Numbered from the stretch's first letter, positions 1 to 12,554 are shown. The stretch is DNA of 64,000 nucleotides from Thalassia testudinum (GCA_037157565.1 JAZHRO010000022.1:3720001-3784000), one strand, 5' to 3'. Program-made: numbers and translations. Notes: a model not told the origin generated them from the sequence alone.

Positions 1-492
1 GAAGAACTTTTGCAGGAATTCACGTCGTAATTCCGACCAGGTTCCAATTGGCTTCCCAATGGTCTTTAACCAGTATGAAGCTTTGTCCCTCAGAGAGAAC
101 GGGAAAAGCTTCATTAGAACAATCCCAAGATCAATATTCCTGGGTCGAATCGTTTCAGCGAGTCGACTCAGGTCCTCAAGGTGCTGGAATGGATCCTCGC
201 TTGAGTTCCTATAGAACTGAGTGCTGATCAACCCAATCACATTGGGCTTGAGCTCAAACGCATCTCCACCTGCGGGAATTCTGGCTAAAGGTGCGATGAT
301 TTGTGTGGCTGGGTCGTAGAAATCCCACAGTTGTTCTCCTCGCGGTGGGTGCTGCATCCTGTCAAGTGCCGTCAAGATGCGATCCATGCTCTGCTGATGC
401 CACTCCTCGGATTTAGCTACCCAGGCTTTCAGATGAGCCATCGGGTCCAGATTCTCGATATCCTGACCCGGTCTAGGTTTAGGATTTGCCAT
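1..492 (-). pseudogene. Element C gag, N-terminal part
   Basis: Partial Gag of element C, the structural protein that would form the virus-like particle. The likely start is the ATG at 492-490 (protein begins MANPKPRPGQ). The reading contains the plant-gypsy Gag motif DFYDPA followed by an ELKPNVIGLI stretch, then the beginning of the Retrotrans_gag capsid core (a KLFPFSLRDKA-like block) close to position 1. The rest lies left of the window. The copy in A has a 1-base deletion and a deletion of about 26 bp in this stretch where C is intact, so C is the better-preserved of the two here. Whether C encodes protease or RT cannot be seen. Confidence 0.75.
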
Positions 493-2144
493 GGTGGCTC
501 TGGGAGTAGAAGTGGGGGGGGAAGATGGCCTTAGCGAGGTGACTCGCCTCCTTGGGAGTGGCTCCCAAGGTCCAACCAAGTGAGGTCTAAGTGACCTCCT
601 TCCTTGCATACACCACCCAACCCCTGGGTTTGTGTAGCCAAGCAGGACAAGGTTAAGGCCCTGTCAATCAAATGATCCTTATGGATCAGGTGACCAGATT
701 TTTCATTAGAAGTTCAAATTCCTGAAGAAAGATTCGTCGTTCAACCGACTGAAAGTGATTCCCGCCTCTCAAGGTAACCCAGCCAGTCCAGTTATGAGGG
801 GACTAAGGGGAAGGTTCTTCCTTTAGTTTACGCCTCCGGTTCCATTAACCCCTGAGCTGCAGTCGTTTGACACTACCCCACTGACTTAGTCACCAGGTTT
901 GGCAAGAGCGGTTGCAAACACCCAGTAGTATGACAACGAATTCGGGTTGATTTCGTGTTTTACAATTGATTTTAGCCCATTTTCTTCAGTGGGGTTTTCT
1001 CTTAGTGAGTGGCCCATAAGGTGACCAAGCTCACCAGCTAAGTACTAGACTTGATTAAGTCTAGGTTATCCCAAAGTGTGGTCTCTAAGTTGTAACCCTA
1101 AAGGTTCAACCTAAGGTTCATGCACTTCTAGGGTTTGTTCTATTTCAGCAGACCACAAAAGTAATGTTCGTTCTCTGACAATAATTGGAATTCAATTAAC
1201 TAGAAATTTTGCGAGTAGATTCATTTTTCAATTATCTTTCCATAGAATATTTTTTTGGAATTTTTACTATTTCAACCGAATTTTTAGGAATTTTTGTACG
1301 TCAAGGGGGTCAGATTTGGAATTTTGACCCCTAGTCGATTTTTTGCTTTGAAATAGTATCAAATGACCTTCAAAAATTCAGGAAAAATATTGAAAATAAA
1401 GCCAATGAGATCAAATTTCAAACTCCACAATTTTTAGTCAAAAGAGATTCACAGATTTCTCGAAATTACTTTTTGAAATTTGAAAAATCTCGAATCTGGG
1501 TCAGTCTGACCCCTATGCACTTCATGAATTTTTAAAAATTTTATACTTGAAATTTTCTCAAATGAACAGTGGCATTTGAAGGATGGTTTGAAAATGAAGG
1601 TTTGGCCCAAATTTTAAAATTTTTTGCTCACTAATTTTTCAGCAATCGAATTTTTAAATCAGACTTGAAATCTGGCTGAAAAATTAGAAGATGGTGGAAA
1701 AGCTCTTAAAGAGGTTTGAGTTTGAAATCTAAGCTTTCCACCAAAAAAAATATTTTTTTTTTCAAAACTTTTGCATGTTTTTTTTTTCAAAAAAAAAATT
1801 TCAAAGGATTCAAAGAAAATATCTTTTTTTTTCTTTTTCGAACTAACCTAAGATTCAAAAAGGAAACCTAATCTAGAATTTTTTCAAAATTTTTTTTTTC
1901 TCTTTTCCGAAAATGAGTAAAATCTTTTTTTTTTAACGAAATTGTAGAAAGTAAATCTATTCCTAGGGTTCAGAAAAAAAGCACTACTCTAAGAGATTGT
2001 GATGTGCAACTGATTTGTTTTCCGCGCTCGTTGTGTGCACAGATCATGTTCTTTTTCCGTGTTGTCCTGCACATCAAAAACAAAGTAGAGAGAGATTTGT
2101 CAGTGATAGTTTCAAAGATCGAAATCAAAGAAAATGGCGTTGCC
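493..2144 (-). other. Element C untranslated leader
   Basis: About 1.65 kb between gag and PBS with no supported reading frame. It is AT-rich with many A- and T-runs (about 1200-1960). It matches the leader of element A (47331-48865) but lacks A's (AT)n tract. Confidence 0.7.
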
Positions 2145-2162
2145 TCCCCGCCAACGGTGCCA
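2145..2162 (-). other. Element C primer-binding site (tRNA-Asp)
   Basis: Minus strand TGGCACCGTTGGCGGGGA, two mismatches from the complement of the plant tRNA-Asp 3' end. It lies directly next to the LTR and fixes its left border. Confidence 0.85.
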
Positions 2163-4375
2163 TATGTTCGGAGTTCGTAATGCACGTGTTTGTTATGCGT
2201 AATGCGCATGTTTGATAGGAAAACGTCATAGTATAGTGCGCAATACGATCAAACAAAAATATTTCTAAAAAGATAACGACTTTGAGTCCCGATCATTCGT
2301 CTCTGGGAGGCATTTGTTTTACTTTAAAATTTGATCTTTTACCGCTCTACTTTGTTTAGAATCACACGCTGGTTTATGATTATTACATATTGAAGTACGA
2401 CATGCTTAGTTGCAAATATATTAGGAGATAAAAATAGGCAACATTAATCACTCAAAAGATATTGCAATAAGCTTATGGTGATTCTCAACACATATACATA
2501 TATATATAGAAAATATATTTTTCATTCATTCATTTGGAGAGTGTTTGCAACATGAAATTGTAGAGGAAAGCTTGTACATGGATGCTTAAAAATGTAAAGC
2601 TAGCTATCAGAAAACGATCGCATACAGGAATCTACGGGGGGATTTTGCATGCATCATTGGGGGAGAATAAGGACTATGCTACTAAGAAGTAATAAAAAGC
2701 AATAAAACTATGAAGAGCATAAACTACTAATCTAGATCTAGCAGAACAAAAGGGCATTCGGGGGTGGTCCCCGATGGCCTTGGAGTGATCGGGGGTAGAA
2801 TGAGGGGCGACCAATGGTGCTTAGGCCGGCCCTTGGAGAGAGAGAGGGGTGATCCAGCATCTTGGCATGGTGTCCTTCATGGTGGTGGTAAACTCATGGA
2901 GATGGAGTGGCTAGCCTAGGTGGAGGTGGATGTGACTGGAGCCAAGGAAGTGAATGGGTGGCAAGAATGTGAGTGGATGCAAATGGCCACCCATTGGGTC
3001 TTTTTATAGACCCAAGGGCTTCTCTCTAGAGAGGTGTGGAACTCTCTAGAGAGCGTCCAAGAGTGGCCGACCATACCGTTATGAGATCCAATAAATGTGG
3101 ATCTCATTTTGAATGCCTCTTGGTTGCTAAATTTGGCAACCAAGAGGTGGCGCCACTTCAAGAGAGTTCTAGAGAAATCTAGAGAAGTGTGTGTGCATGA
3201 ATGGGTGTGTGTGCATGTGTGTGTGTGTGTGTGGTCATGCTCTATGTGGCTAGGTGGTTTAGGTTAAGTCCTAAGGGTTTTAGGTAGGTGTATGTCTTGA
3301 ATTAGGGTTACAAACCCTAATTGCTAAGGGGAATTTGCAATTAAACTCAACCTAAGTTTAATTGGATGAGTGTGAACCTAATTGAGAGTGAAATAACACA
3401 ATTAGGTTGGGTTTAGGTCAATTGGACTCTCACTAAGTCCAATTTAACTTGTGTGGGTTGAGATCTAAGCTCAATTGAACTCAATGAGTCCAATTGACTT
3501 AGGTGAAGGTAATTGACTTTGATCCAAGTCAATTGGGTTTGGTGAGGACCTAATTAGGTCCTTAGGTAGGTCTAGAGGTGATGTACTAGGGTTAGGACAC
3601 CTTAATTTAGGTTCCTATGGGGTTGGGATTAGGTCTAGGGAGTTAGAGATCCAAGATCAAGGCTTAAATCTCAAAGCAGGGATTGGAGACCAGTACTAGA
3701 CATCTAAAAACATGATCAGACGACTTATACTCAAAAATCAGAAGTCTAGACTTCAGTTCTGGACGTCCAATCTAAGTCAGGGGGAAATCAAGGTTCTATT
3801 TTGGGTATTCTACAGAAATTAGACGTCTGACAAAGTGTCTGAACGTCCAATAACACTGCAGAAGTGGGTTTGAGGTGTGCGGGAATTGGCTAAGGGTCTT
3901 GGACGTCCTATAACTTATCTGGACATCCAGATAAGGGTTGGAACTATGGTTTTAGGGTTTCCTAGGGTGCTGTGACCTAATCTAAGGGTGGCTAAGGCTT
4001 GGGGAAGTCTCTAGGCTATCCTAAGGCTAGGATGGACCTAAGCTCTTCACATTTTACTGCTTTATTCCTACTTAATAGAATAGCAAACCTTCAACTCCCT
4101 TACATCATTATTCCTACATCCAATCTAGGCCTTCTGCTCCAGCTCTGCTGCAACTCCCATTATTCCATATCTAGCTTCAGATTCTGCTCCAGATCAGCTT
4201 ATTGCCTGCAATCGACATAAGGCACTTAATTAGCACATTATAACATTATTTTATGCAAAGCTAAAGTAAAGCAGTAAAGATGCAGATAGTGCTTATGCAT
4301 GCATGAATTACCCTAACTTATGCTAAGTCCTAGCCTAATTTAGGTCAATTAAGACCTATGATTGCTATGCAATCA
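2163..4375 (-). repeat. Element C 5' LTR
   Basis: LTR of about 2.2 kb that starts TGATTGCATAGCAATCA on the minus strand. It aligns along its length with both LTRs of element A. U3 (right side) holds short repeats of the GTCTGGACGTC/AGACGTCTGA type at about 3690-3930. A (GT)n run lies near 3190-3235. Unlike the A copies it keeps a TATA box inside a small inverted repeat. Confidence 0.85.
2999..3010 (-). promoter_or_regulatory. TATA box of LTR C
   Basis: Minus-strand TCTATAAAAAGA, flanked by GGGTC/GACCC arms that could pair around it. The likely Pol II core promoter of the element. The matching place in both LTRs of A is deleted. Confidence 0.5.
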
Positions 4376-4935
4376 CTAAGTAATTGTTCCTTCGCTTCAT
4401 AGTCCGGGCGATTCGGTCTAGGTCCTCTCGGTGTTGGAAAGGGTCCTCATTTGAGCTCCCATGAAAGTGGCTTTGAATTAAGCTAAGGACATTAGGTTTT
4501 AGCTCAAAATCATCTCCCCCTTTGGGGACCCTAAGATGTGACTTGATCCAAATAGCGGATGGATCGTAAAAATCATAGAGAGGCCTTGGCTGGCCCTCAA
4601 GAGGTTGTGGTGGGTTAGGTGGGTTCAGTGGGGGTTTCCCTTGAGGGTTTTACAATCGATGTATGGATTGCATGATGGTTTGGATCTACTATTGTTGGAG
4701 TTGTTGGTTGGCCGAGATTTGAGCCTGAATGATGGTCATAGCATTGGGTTGAGGTTGGTCCTCAATCTCCTCAATTCTTGGGTCAGCTATTTCCTCAATC
4801 CTATCCCTTGAAAAATCAAGTCTCCTCCTGATGTCCCTTTCTAAAATAAACAACTCAGGATGAAGCGATCATCTTCCATCATACACTAGAGAAGAATATG
4901 GAGGGGTACGGAGAGAGACAGGTCCTAGAAAAGTG
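4376..4935 (-). pseudogene. Element D gag, N-terminal fragment
   Basis: Decayed Gag fragment cut at its right-hand coding end by the insertion of element C. On the minus strand one frame gives RIEEIADPRIEEIED, then PLYDFYDPSA and an ELKPNVLSLIQ block. It ends in HREDLDRIARTMKRR just before the capsid core; the same order of motifs occurs in elements C, A and J. At least three in-frame stops lie in the stretch between about 4600 and 4880. No start codon is certain. No function remains. Confidence 0.65.
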
Positions 4936-6094
4936 TGTGCACAATCAGGCAAACAAGTCTAGTCCCTATAGTGTAGACCTAGGTGACCTAAAAGCCTTGG
5001 AAAGAGTAATCAAGTCTGCTACCACTTAAACCTCCCTTCTCAAAGTTAATTTGGCTAGGTTGATTACGAGGGGATTGAGGGGAAGGTTCTTCCTTTGGCT
5101 TGCACCGCCGATTCCTTTATACCCCACAACCGCAGTCGTTTGACACTTCCCCGTAGCCTAGACACTAGATTTCATGATGGGAATTAAGGCCAAGCACTTG
5201 AAAAACCCAATCGCTCTTCCAGGACTTAGATTAATCCTACCTAGGGCACGTCTACTCCATTTTAATATGGGGCTAGGTTAGTGCCTGTGCTTAAGATATG
5301 TGATGAAGCATTGTTGGGGGTTGTGCCTCTTAGTTAATCCAATTGAGTGTGTGTGTGTGCACTCAACAAAACATGGCTGTCAAGCAAGGTTTTTTTAGGA
5401 TGTGGTGTCTTTTAATGATTCGTCCTTGCTTAAGTGATTTTTAGGGTTGAAATTTCTTAATGGATTCAGACAATGTTTAGGTAGGCACACAATATTTTGT
5501 ACACAATGGACGATAGTCAATTTCCTTTTGAGAGAATTATGTGGTCCTAGAAAAACAACCCTAATGTATTCACCCTAGAGTTCATGCAATTCTACCAGGT
5601 GAATTGATTTTAGTTGAAGTGGTGTGGCCAAGTACAAAGCACGGGTGGCTTCACAAACACCACTTGAAAAGGAAAGAAATGAACACTCCAAAAAGATTTT
5701 CCTCAGAAACACTACAGTGTATTATTATTATTTTTTTTTTTTTGGGTGATGGATTTGAGATGCGGGTTAGGTATTCATTCACCACGCCATTTTTGAATTT
5801 ATATTTTTTGTTTTGGGTTTTTAAGCATGCAGAAAATCAGCTAACCTAGGGTTATGCACGAGCTTAGATGAATTTTTTCCTTTTGTTTTTAGATAATGGG
5901 GAGATGAGACTACACTAGGTCAAGCGATGCTCACAAAAGTTCTTTACCGCTCTTTGCTCTGACTCTATCAATGTTGATTGCTCTCCTTTTGTTGTCGATG
6001 CACCGAGTTCCTGCGACCAAAGGACGAGAGAGAAAAGAGGGTTAAAAATGTAAATACCAATGCAAGGATAAAAGTGACAAAAAGATCCGTTGCC
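4936..6094 (-). other. Element D untranslated leader
   Basis: About 1.2 kb between gag and PBS. I find no reading frame with family support. A T-run (5729-5742) and the CCCTAA-type phrases common to these leaders are the only notable content. Confidence 0.55.
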
Positions 6095-6112
6095 TCCTCG
6101 GCAACGACGCCA
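6095..6112 (-). other. Element D primer-binding site (tRNA-Asp)
   Basis: Minus strand TGGCGTCGTTGCCGAGGA, two mismatches from the tRNA-Asp 3'-end complement; five bases separate it from the LTR end at 6118. Confidence 0.8.
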
Positions 6113-6117
6113 AAAAC

Positions 6118-7490
6118 TGACGTTGTCAAAATGTGTTAAGTTATATCTGTCGTTATAGCATGCGTTTGCAACATCAATTTTAAATGAAGATTGTATTAGG
6201 TAAGTCCAAGTGTCGAACATGAGGAGGCGTGAAATCGGATTAATTTGTCGCTTTAGGGTGTCACAAAAATATTTGCTTTTCTTGCTTATGAGAAAATGAG
6301 AGAGAGAGAGAGTAGGGTTAGAGACTTGAGATTATAGCATGGTGATTACTTGTGCATGCATGAAACATGATATGCTGAAACAAATGGAAATATATTGCAT
6401 AGGTAAAATCATTTCACAAGTACAATGCTAGAGGAAAGCTTTAAAACACATAGGCATTAAATTTGGGTAGAGGGGTGTGCAATGGAGAGGCGAGGCAATC
6501 ACGGTAGTGGATGTGCTTCCGTCGACGGCTCTGCAACTTCGGGAGAGTGTGAAAGTTGTGCTAGGTAGTGCTAAGGAGAAGCTAGGAAGGGATGATCATA
6601 AATGGAGTGGGTGTGGGGGCTTTTATAGAGGACCAGCTTCTAAATCAGGCAGGGGTTTTAGCGACGTCCAGGACATCGCTAAATCCATTCCAAAAGTGTC
6701 AGTGAAGGCCTCCTCCCGCTAGTCCATCACGTGCACGTGTGCTTCTTTCCATGAGTGATCCGTGTGTGTGCTACGTAGGTCGTCCGATCCCCGATCGACG
6801 GCACAGATCATGTGTAATCAGCCGCTCAGATTGTGCCTCAAGCACACGTATGATAGGGCATAGTCGATTGGCGTTGGCGCGTGCGTGGATGCATCAACGC
6901 TCAAGGGGGCGTCGCATAGCGCTACCTGGAGCACTCAATGGCGATCGAGCGGTCCAATTTGGACATGCCCATGATCTTCGCGGATGAGGTGCGGTGGGTG
7001 CCTCGAACCCTTGCCTTCTACGCGTGAAGTCGAGGTGCGACCATCGCGCTACGCTCGCGAAATGGTCGCGTCTCTTCGTGGTCCATTAGCCATCTGATCG
7101 AAGATAGGACGGTCATGGTTGATCCTTCATGTGATGAAGAGGAGCGGGCCTGGTGCAGGCGCCACGTGGCGCAGCGAGGGCTGTTGATCATTAGATCAAT
7201 GGCCAGAACTTCCAGGGCTTGTTGTGGGGGCCACGGAGGTCGGATGGAGGTAATTGAGTCGGTTGGACTTCGTTTGTTCATTCGGATCCATCCATATGGT
7301 CTGATTGCTCATCTGGGACCTGTTTTAATAGGCACTTGCACACATGGTCATTAAACATGAATTAACACAATATGCATGCCATGCTCTCAAACCCATTATG
7401 ATAAGTCATTATGTGCCTTCAAAATTGACTCTAATTGATATAGTTAACACTAATAATTGTAGAGTCATCACATGCCATAAATACAGAATA
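6118..7490 (-). repeat. Element D 5' LTR (U5-R and part of U3)
   Basis: Minus-oriented LTR ending GACAACGTCA next to the PBS. It matches LTR E (16.2-17.9 kb) through U5, the GC-rich middle and the stretch after it, then stops matching near 7490. The approximately 600-bp U3 end seen in E at 17.9-18.5 kb is absent here, and inverted U3 sequence of LTR L1 takes its place. Confidence 0.6.
6618..6630 (-). promoter_or_regulatory. TATA box of LTR D
   Basis: Minus-strand CTCTATAAAAGCC within a GC-rich stretch, the likely core promoter. A comparable TATAAAAAGGCC lies in LTR E. Confidence 0.5.
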
Positions 7491-7494
7491 ACCA

Positions 7495-9840
7495 AGGGGT
7501 ATTCCAGGGGTTAATTGAAGGTCAAATGTTCATAAATGTCTAATAAGAGGGTCCGTGCAGACAGAAATGGGTTTTTGTGTATTTTAAGAATTAACGGACA
7601 TCCGAAACCCTAATTCTAGATCTACTTAATTAACAAAGGTTTTGGTTAGAATAAAATTGATCTAAACCTTCTAAAATTTATATAAAAATATTCCATAAGG
7701 TTTAGTACCATTAGTGTGACCATTTGAGCCTATTTTGACTAGAAATAGTCTTAGATGGAATTATGCTCTAATTTAGGTTTTTATGTAAATTACCCAGTCA
7801 AACTTGGTCAAAACCAAAATTCAACTTTGCCATCAGATTCCTTGGGTCCAAATTAGGTTTTTACCAAAATTTAGGCCCAATTAGAGTTCTGACCTAGTTT
7901 GTAATTTAGTCTAGTTTAATTCTTTCTCTTTCATTCAACCCTCAACTTTTGAAATAATTGCATTTACCCCCATAACTTCGTCGTCTTCTTCACCAATAGG
8001 TCCCCACCACCTCCACATTTGCAGAATCATAAACCCACCAAAGCATCGATTTCAATCAGGGATTTCTCCCTGATTTCACAACGAAGCCCTTCCAAAATTG
8101 AAAGGGAGACTCCTGAAGAAATCCTTGATAATCTGAACCTAATCTCACCTTCCAATTCTTGCTCTAGGGTTCATGCAAACTCTTGGAAGTTCTAAGTCCT
8201 AAGCTCTGATTTCTCGAGCTTTCGAGCTTGTTTCCAAGCTTGGAAGCTCGACTATTGCCCTACATTAGGCCCTCATGGACTTCCTCCCTTAGCGAGTTTT
8301 TGGGCCACAAATCTCTTCCTTTCTTCCTCTCCAGCCTGCTCCAAGCTCTACTCAGGCAACCTTCTCCCTCCGACTCTTTCGTCGGCCGCCACGTACAATA
8401 AGTGGCAGGATCTTCTTCCCCTGATCTTCCCATGTCTCGCAATACCAGCGCGACGTCCTCCAGCCCCCTCCTCGTCGCCGTTCTCCCTCCTGGAGTATTC
8501 TTCATCTCCAACGCCAGCCTATCTAGCCGACGCCTCCTCCGCAATCTCCTCATCTGCTAGCACCCCTCGACGACTCCTCTACCTCTACTGATCATCCCAG
8601 CACGTCCAAACTTAGTCTCGACCATCGACTCATCTGTTCCACTGTCATCTTCCAAGTCATTGGCATACCTTCGGTGACCTCCACAGCATGCCTCACACCA
8701 CCAAATCACCCACTCTCGGCTCCTACACCTCTACCGAGTCTAGGTGAACAAAACCCCTCAAGAAATTGAGGGGATTGCTCACTCTAACGCTGCACCTGAC
8801 ACCACCCTCACCGCACCACCTTTTTGAGGTCGCCAGACCTCCTCACGCACTCTCACCTCACAAAACACCCCCACCACACTCATCAACGACCGACGATCCT
8901 CTTGAGAGCTTATGATGTGGCTGCAAGGCCATTTGCTTCATTTCAGGTACTCGACCTTGGCCACCATTAACAAAGCTCCTTGATCGACCTTCAGAACTAG
9001 GTTTTAGTGATTCCCTCAGCAATTCGACTCCCAGGTCACGTGGTCTTCTTCCAGGAGCATGCCTAGGTCTTCAATTGGAGGAAACCACCTTTGCTTTACC
9101 AGCAACCAAGAGCTCCTTCAACAACTGCTTCACGCAAAGGACTGCCGACACGATAGTCCCACATCGTGGAAACTAAAGTTGTGCGTGCAGGATAAGTTGG
9201 ATTCGTGCCCATACCTCTATGCCTAAGACATGGGGGTCGAACCCCTTCATAGGCTTAGCGCTCGCACGCCTCGCTTGCCATACACGCAGGTGGGTCTGGC
9301 CTAGGTTCAGATCCGGTTACCCGATTAGACACCCGATAAATCGGGCTGAAAAAAGAGAAGAGTGCTTTTCTTCCCTTGCTCCTACCCTCTCTATACTTAG
9401 CAGCTGGGAGGCTTTTGTGCCTCTGTTGTGCCTCTCCCTTGAGGCTTGAAGGAAGAAGAGGCCTTTGCCTTTGTAGGTGCTCTGTGCTGTTAAGGCATTT
9501 AATGCCTTATGCTATTGTTTGGTGCATTGGTTCTATTGGTTCCAAAATACTATTGAGATATTTGATTATTATGGCATATATGGTTCTGATTACTGTCAAA
9601 TATTTGCTTAGATTGTGAGGCTAAAACGTGAAGGGTAATTTGGTGATTTAAATCATCATTTTATTGTAATATTTTTGCACATTAATACTTGGATCTATTG
9701 AGATATCATTTTGAATTATTCTGGTCTTAATTGTTTATATTTTGCTTAGAATTATGATTTGTGAGATTGAACTACCATAGCTGCTCCCAGTGAACGACCT
9801 CGTACTTGCGAGTTATAAATTTAAGTGTTTATCGTGATTT
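7495..9840 (+). repeat. LTR L1, plus orientation, 5'-truncated
   Basis: Plus-strand LTR-like sequence. Its first 450 bp are the inverted counterpart of the U3 in LTRs G (14.85-15.15 kb) and E (17.93-18.2 kb). Its last 250 bp are a U5-like end with GAACGACCTCGTACTTGCG, the counterpart of the motif in L2. No PBS follows, so it is a solo LTR or a 3' LTR. The first approximately 170 bp of the LTR are missing. A GC-rich, pyrimidine-rich middle (8260-9200) gives only chance reading frames. Confidence 0.5.
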
Positions 9841-9872
9841 CTTAACTATACTATGATGCATTACCTTAGATT

Positions 9873-11600
9873 TGATGATTTCGCGATAACAAGTACACTC
9901 AATAAAGGTGCAACAGCATTAATAATTTATAAAGCTCAAAAATAAAGAATGAGTTCGAGGTCCTTCGTAGGGAGAAAAAATAGCAATTTCAATCCACTAA
10001 TCACAATATCAAAAATAATATGCAATTGAAGCCAATGAAATGCTCAAAATAATATTTCAATAAAGATCAAAGAGTTATTGCAAAAAGATGAGGTTAAAAT
10101 AGTGATTTGAATCACCAAATTTACCCTTAAGTTTTAAGCTCACAACCACTTAAATAATTCAACCGTATCCACAATTAAGTATCAAAATAAATATCTTCAC
10201 AGTAGATTAGAACCAATCAAGTGCAAGATCAGACAACAACAGAAGGCCTTAGATGCCTTAACCAGCAGAACTTCACAAGGCACAAGGCCTTACCTTAAGT
10301 CTTAGAGAAGAGGCACAACAGCAACACACCAATAGTGGCACAAGGGCCTTTTCAATTTTCAGGTAAGTGTTGAGAGAGAGGGAGGGCACGAATCCCAAAG
10401 TAGAGCAAAACCCTCCCTTCTCTCTCTCTAATTCTCTTCTCAATTCTCAGATCGGACCCGGGTAATCGGATCCAATGCCTAGACTCGCCTATGTTGTGAA
10501 GCGGGTGAGAGCGTGTACGTGGCACGTGGAGAGGGACCTCACCCCATGCACAGTGAGGTGAATAGCCTCTGTAAGAAATCAAGATATATGCTGTCATTGC
10601 CTCCTTCCCACACGATGTGGGACTAAGGACCTGCACTTCCTCCGCGTGCAACTACAGGTGAACTTTGTGCTAAATCAAAGTAGCTGAGGATGCGTGCTGC
10701 TGTAATGATCACATGGAATCATCTCAAGACCTGGAGCCACGTTAGGAGAAGGCAGCAACAGGGTGTTGGATGGATGGAGAAGTGCTACTGTGATCAGAGA
10801 TGATGAGGGCGGAGGTGGCTATCCAATGTATACCTGAAACACACAATACGGCCTTTCTACCTCGTTAAAGATGCTCAGATGCTTCGCTGTGAAGTGACGA
10901 GTGCGATGGTTGCCATGATGTGGTGTGAGAGTGTCTGTGGTGGTATAGTGAAGTCGGAGAAGGCATGTGGTGGTGGGTGTGTTCGATGAGCGTGCTCATG
11001 GTCAGAAGTCCCAATAAAGTTGGGGCTTCTGATCAGTGGATCAGGGTGGAGCTAATGGACTTGGTGGCAGGCTGGTTGGTAAAGTGTAGAGGTCATGTGA
11101 GTTTGTCGGAGGTATGCCAGCATTGGGGATGGCGGAGGTGGTACGGGAGATGTCGTGCGTGATCCTAGAGTCTAATGGGTTGTAGAGAATCAATGAGGTG
11201 AGAGGAAGAGAAAAGGGGGACTTAGAGAGGGGGAGAGTGGACAGAAGCGGCTGACTATGATAGGTCGACGTCAGAGAAGGTGAAGGCTCCAGTGAGAGAG
11301 ACAGTGACATCTGAAGGGGAGGAAGCTCCTGGCAGGTATGGTGAGGAGCGGATGACAGAGGTAGGAAGTTTCCCTCTGCCTATAGTATGTGGCAGAGGGC
11401 AAAGAAGCCAAAGTAGAGGGGTAGCTGGAGCAAGTTGGAGCGAGTCGGAGGGAGAAGAAGAAGAGTTTTTGGCCTCAAAACTTGCTAAGGAGCATGACCT
11501 TGCGAAGGGGGTCTTTTTGAAGGCCTCAGGAAGAGCTCCAAGCTTGGGAAGAAGCTTGAGAAGCTCAAGATTTCAGGGGAGAAGATCCCCAAGATTCTTG
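9873..11600 (-). repeat. LTR L2, minus orientation, facing L1
   Basis: Minus-oriented LTR whose U5 end begins TGATGATTTCGCG on the plus strand at 9873, about 30 bp from the U5 end of L1. The 9880-10140 stretch is an imperfect inverted copy of 9640-9840. Its middle matches LTR G in places (for example the ATACGGCCTT block near 10847 and 13811). The right end is lost at about 11600 where copia-like sequence begins. No PBS is present. Confidence 0.45.
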
Positions 11601-12545
11601 CATTCGCATGATCTTTATCTTCTAGATAGATTGCTACACTCACAATCACTCAAGCAAAGTATTAGTAATAATAAGAAAGATTTACACAAATCACAATCAC
11701 AAAAATTATCATAAGATGTATAGTGGTTCCCCACTCACTTAGGTACTCTACTACCTAAGCCTCTCAGTTTAAGGTTTTTAACCTGATTCCCTCAACCCCA
11801 AGGAAATCAATTTACTAAACGAGGTAATTAATTGGTTACCTCAACTCAAGTACAAGAGACGGGTTTGTTACAACCCAACAAGCAAATGCTCAAGAACAAA
11901 TATAGCACTGGTCTAAGACAAATAAAATCTTACAACGAAATATCTAAGCCTCTCAACAATAATATCAAATTAATACCAATTTGAGAACCTAGAATGAACG
12001 TGAATGCCTTGACAATGCTTGAAGAAATCACGTCAATGTGCTTGCAAATTCGTAAAGAGATTGAGAGCAGCAAACTATTCCTTCTCTTGAAAATATTGTG
12101 AAAATATGAAATATAGCTCTAGAATTTTTCTTCTCTATGTCTTATGTGCAAACTAAGGGCCCAAGGGTTTATTTATAGAGTTAGGACCTTAGTGGGTTGT
12201 CTACTTGACGTTGGGGTTTAAATCCCAACATTCATATTGCCTAAATTAATTTTTTAGCCGTTCAGTTTTGAGCCAACGACTACCTAGTACCTGTACTAAA
12301 GTATGGGTACCGGTACTCATTGCTTCTAGATTTGGGTTTCAAACACTTAACACAAATCTGTAGCCCACTTGTACCGGTACTGATCATGAGTACAGATACT
12401 TGTTACCTCTAGTGCCGGTACTGATCATGAGTACTGGCACTCGCGGGGTACAGGTTTGTTTCTTTGAAGAACCCAAACCTATAATGCACACGTACCGATA
12501 CTAAACTTTAGTACCTATACTTGTTGCAGAGATTTGTGATGAATT
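11600..12545 (-). repeat. Copia-like LTR 1, minus orientation
   Basis: About 0.95 kb laid out like the solo LTR at 20017-21030: a stretch with GGTTCCCCACTCACTTAGG and CCTAAGCCTCTCAGTTTAAG, a leader-like middle, a TATA box and a U3 with short repeats. Its U3 (12285-12520) holds several copies of the palindrome GTACCGGTAC and of TGATCATGAGTAC. No clear TSD: the left flank is LTR L2 and the right flank is the PBS region of G, so a simple single insertion does not explain both sides. Confidence 0.5.
12168..12180 (-). promoter_or_regulatory. TATA box of copia-like LTR 1
   Basis: Minus-strand CTCTATAAATAAA, upstream (in the LTR's sense) of the leader-like part and downstream of the GTACCGGTAC repeats, as expected for a U3 promoter. 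Confidence 0.45.
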
Positions 12546-12554
12546 GCATGTTGC

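Larger units (their letters stand above)
1..4375 (-). mobile_element. Element C: gag-type gypsy LTR retrotransposon, 5' part (runs off the window)
   Basis: Minus-strand Ty3/gypsy-like element, read from its 5' LTR (2163-4375) through PBS (2145-2162) and leader into gag (1-492). It matches element A (46.8-51.07 kb) along its whole length and belongs to the same family. Its right end lies inside the gag of element D, so C inserted into D. The first five host bases are CTAAG (4376-4380), but the other end is outside the window and the TSD cannot be checked. Confidence 0.85.
4376..7490 (-). mobile_element. Element D: gypsy retrotransposon, 5' part
   Basis: Minus-strand host of element C. Visible are a gag piece (4376-4935), leader, PBS (6095-6112) and an LTR beginning at 6118 whose U3 end is missing. 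The LTR resembles solo LTR E, so D belongs to the same broad family. At about 7490 the D-type sequence gives way to an LTR in the opposite orientation. Confidence 0.7.

Noticed and set aside
61..534. Plus-strand 77-codon frame at 301-534
   Set aside because: Antisense to gag of element C.
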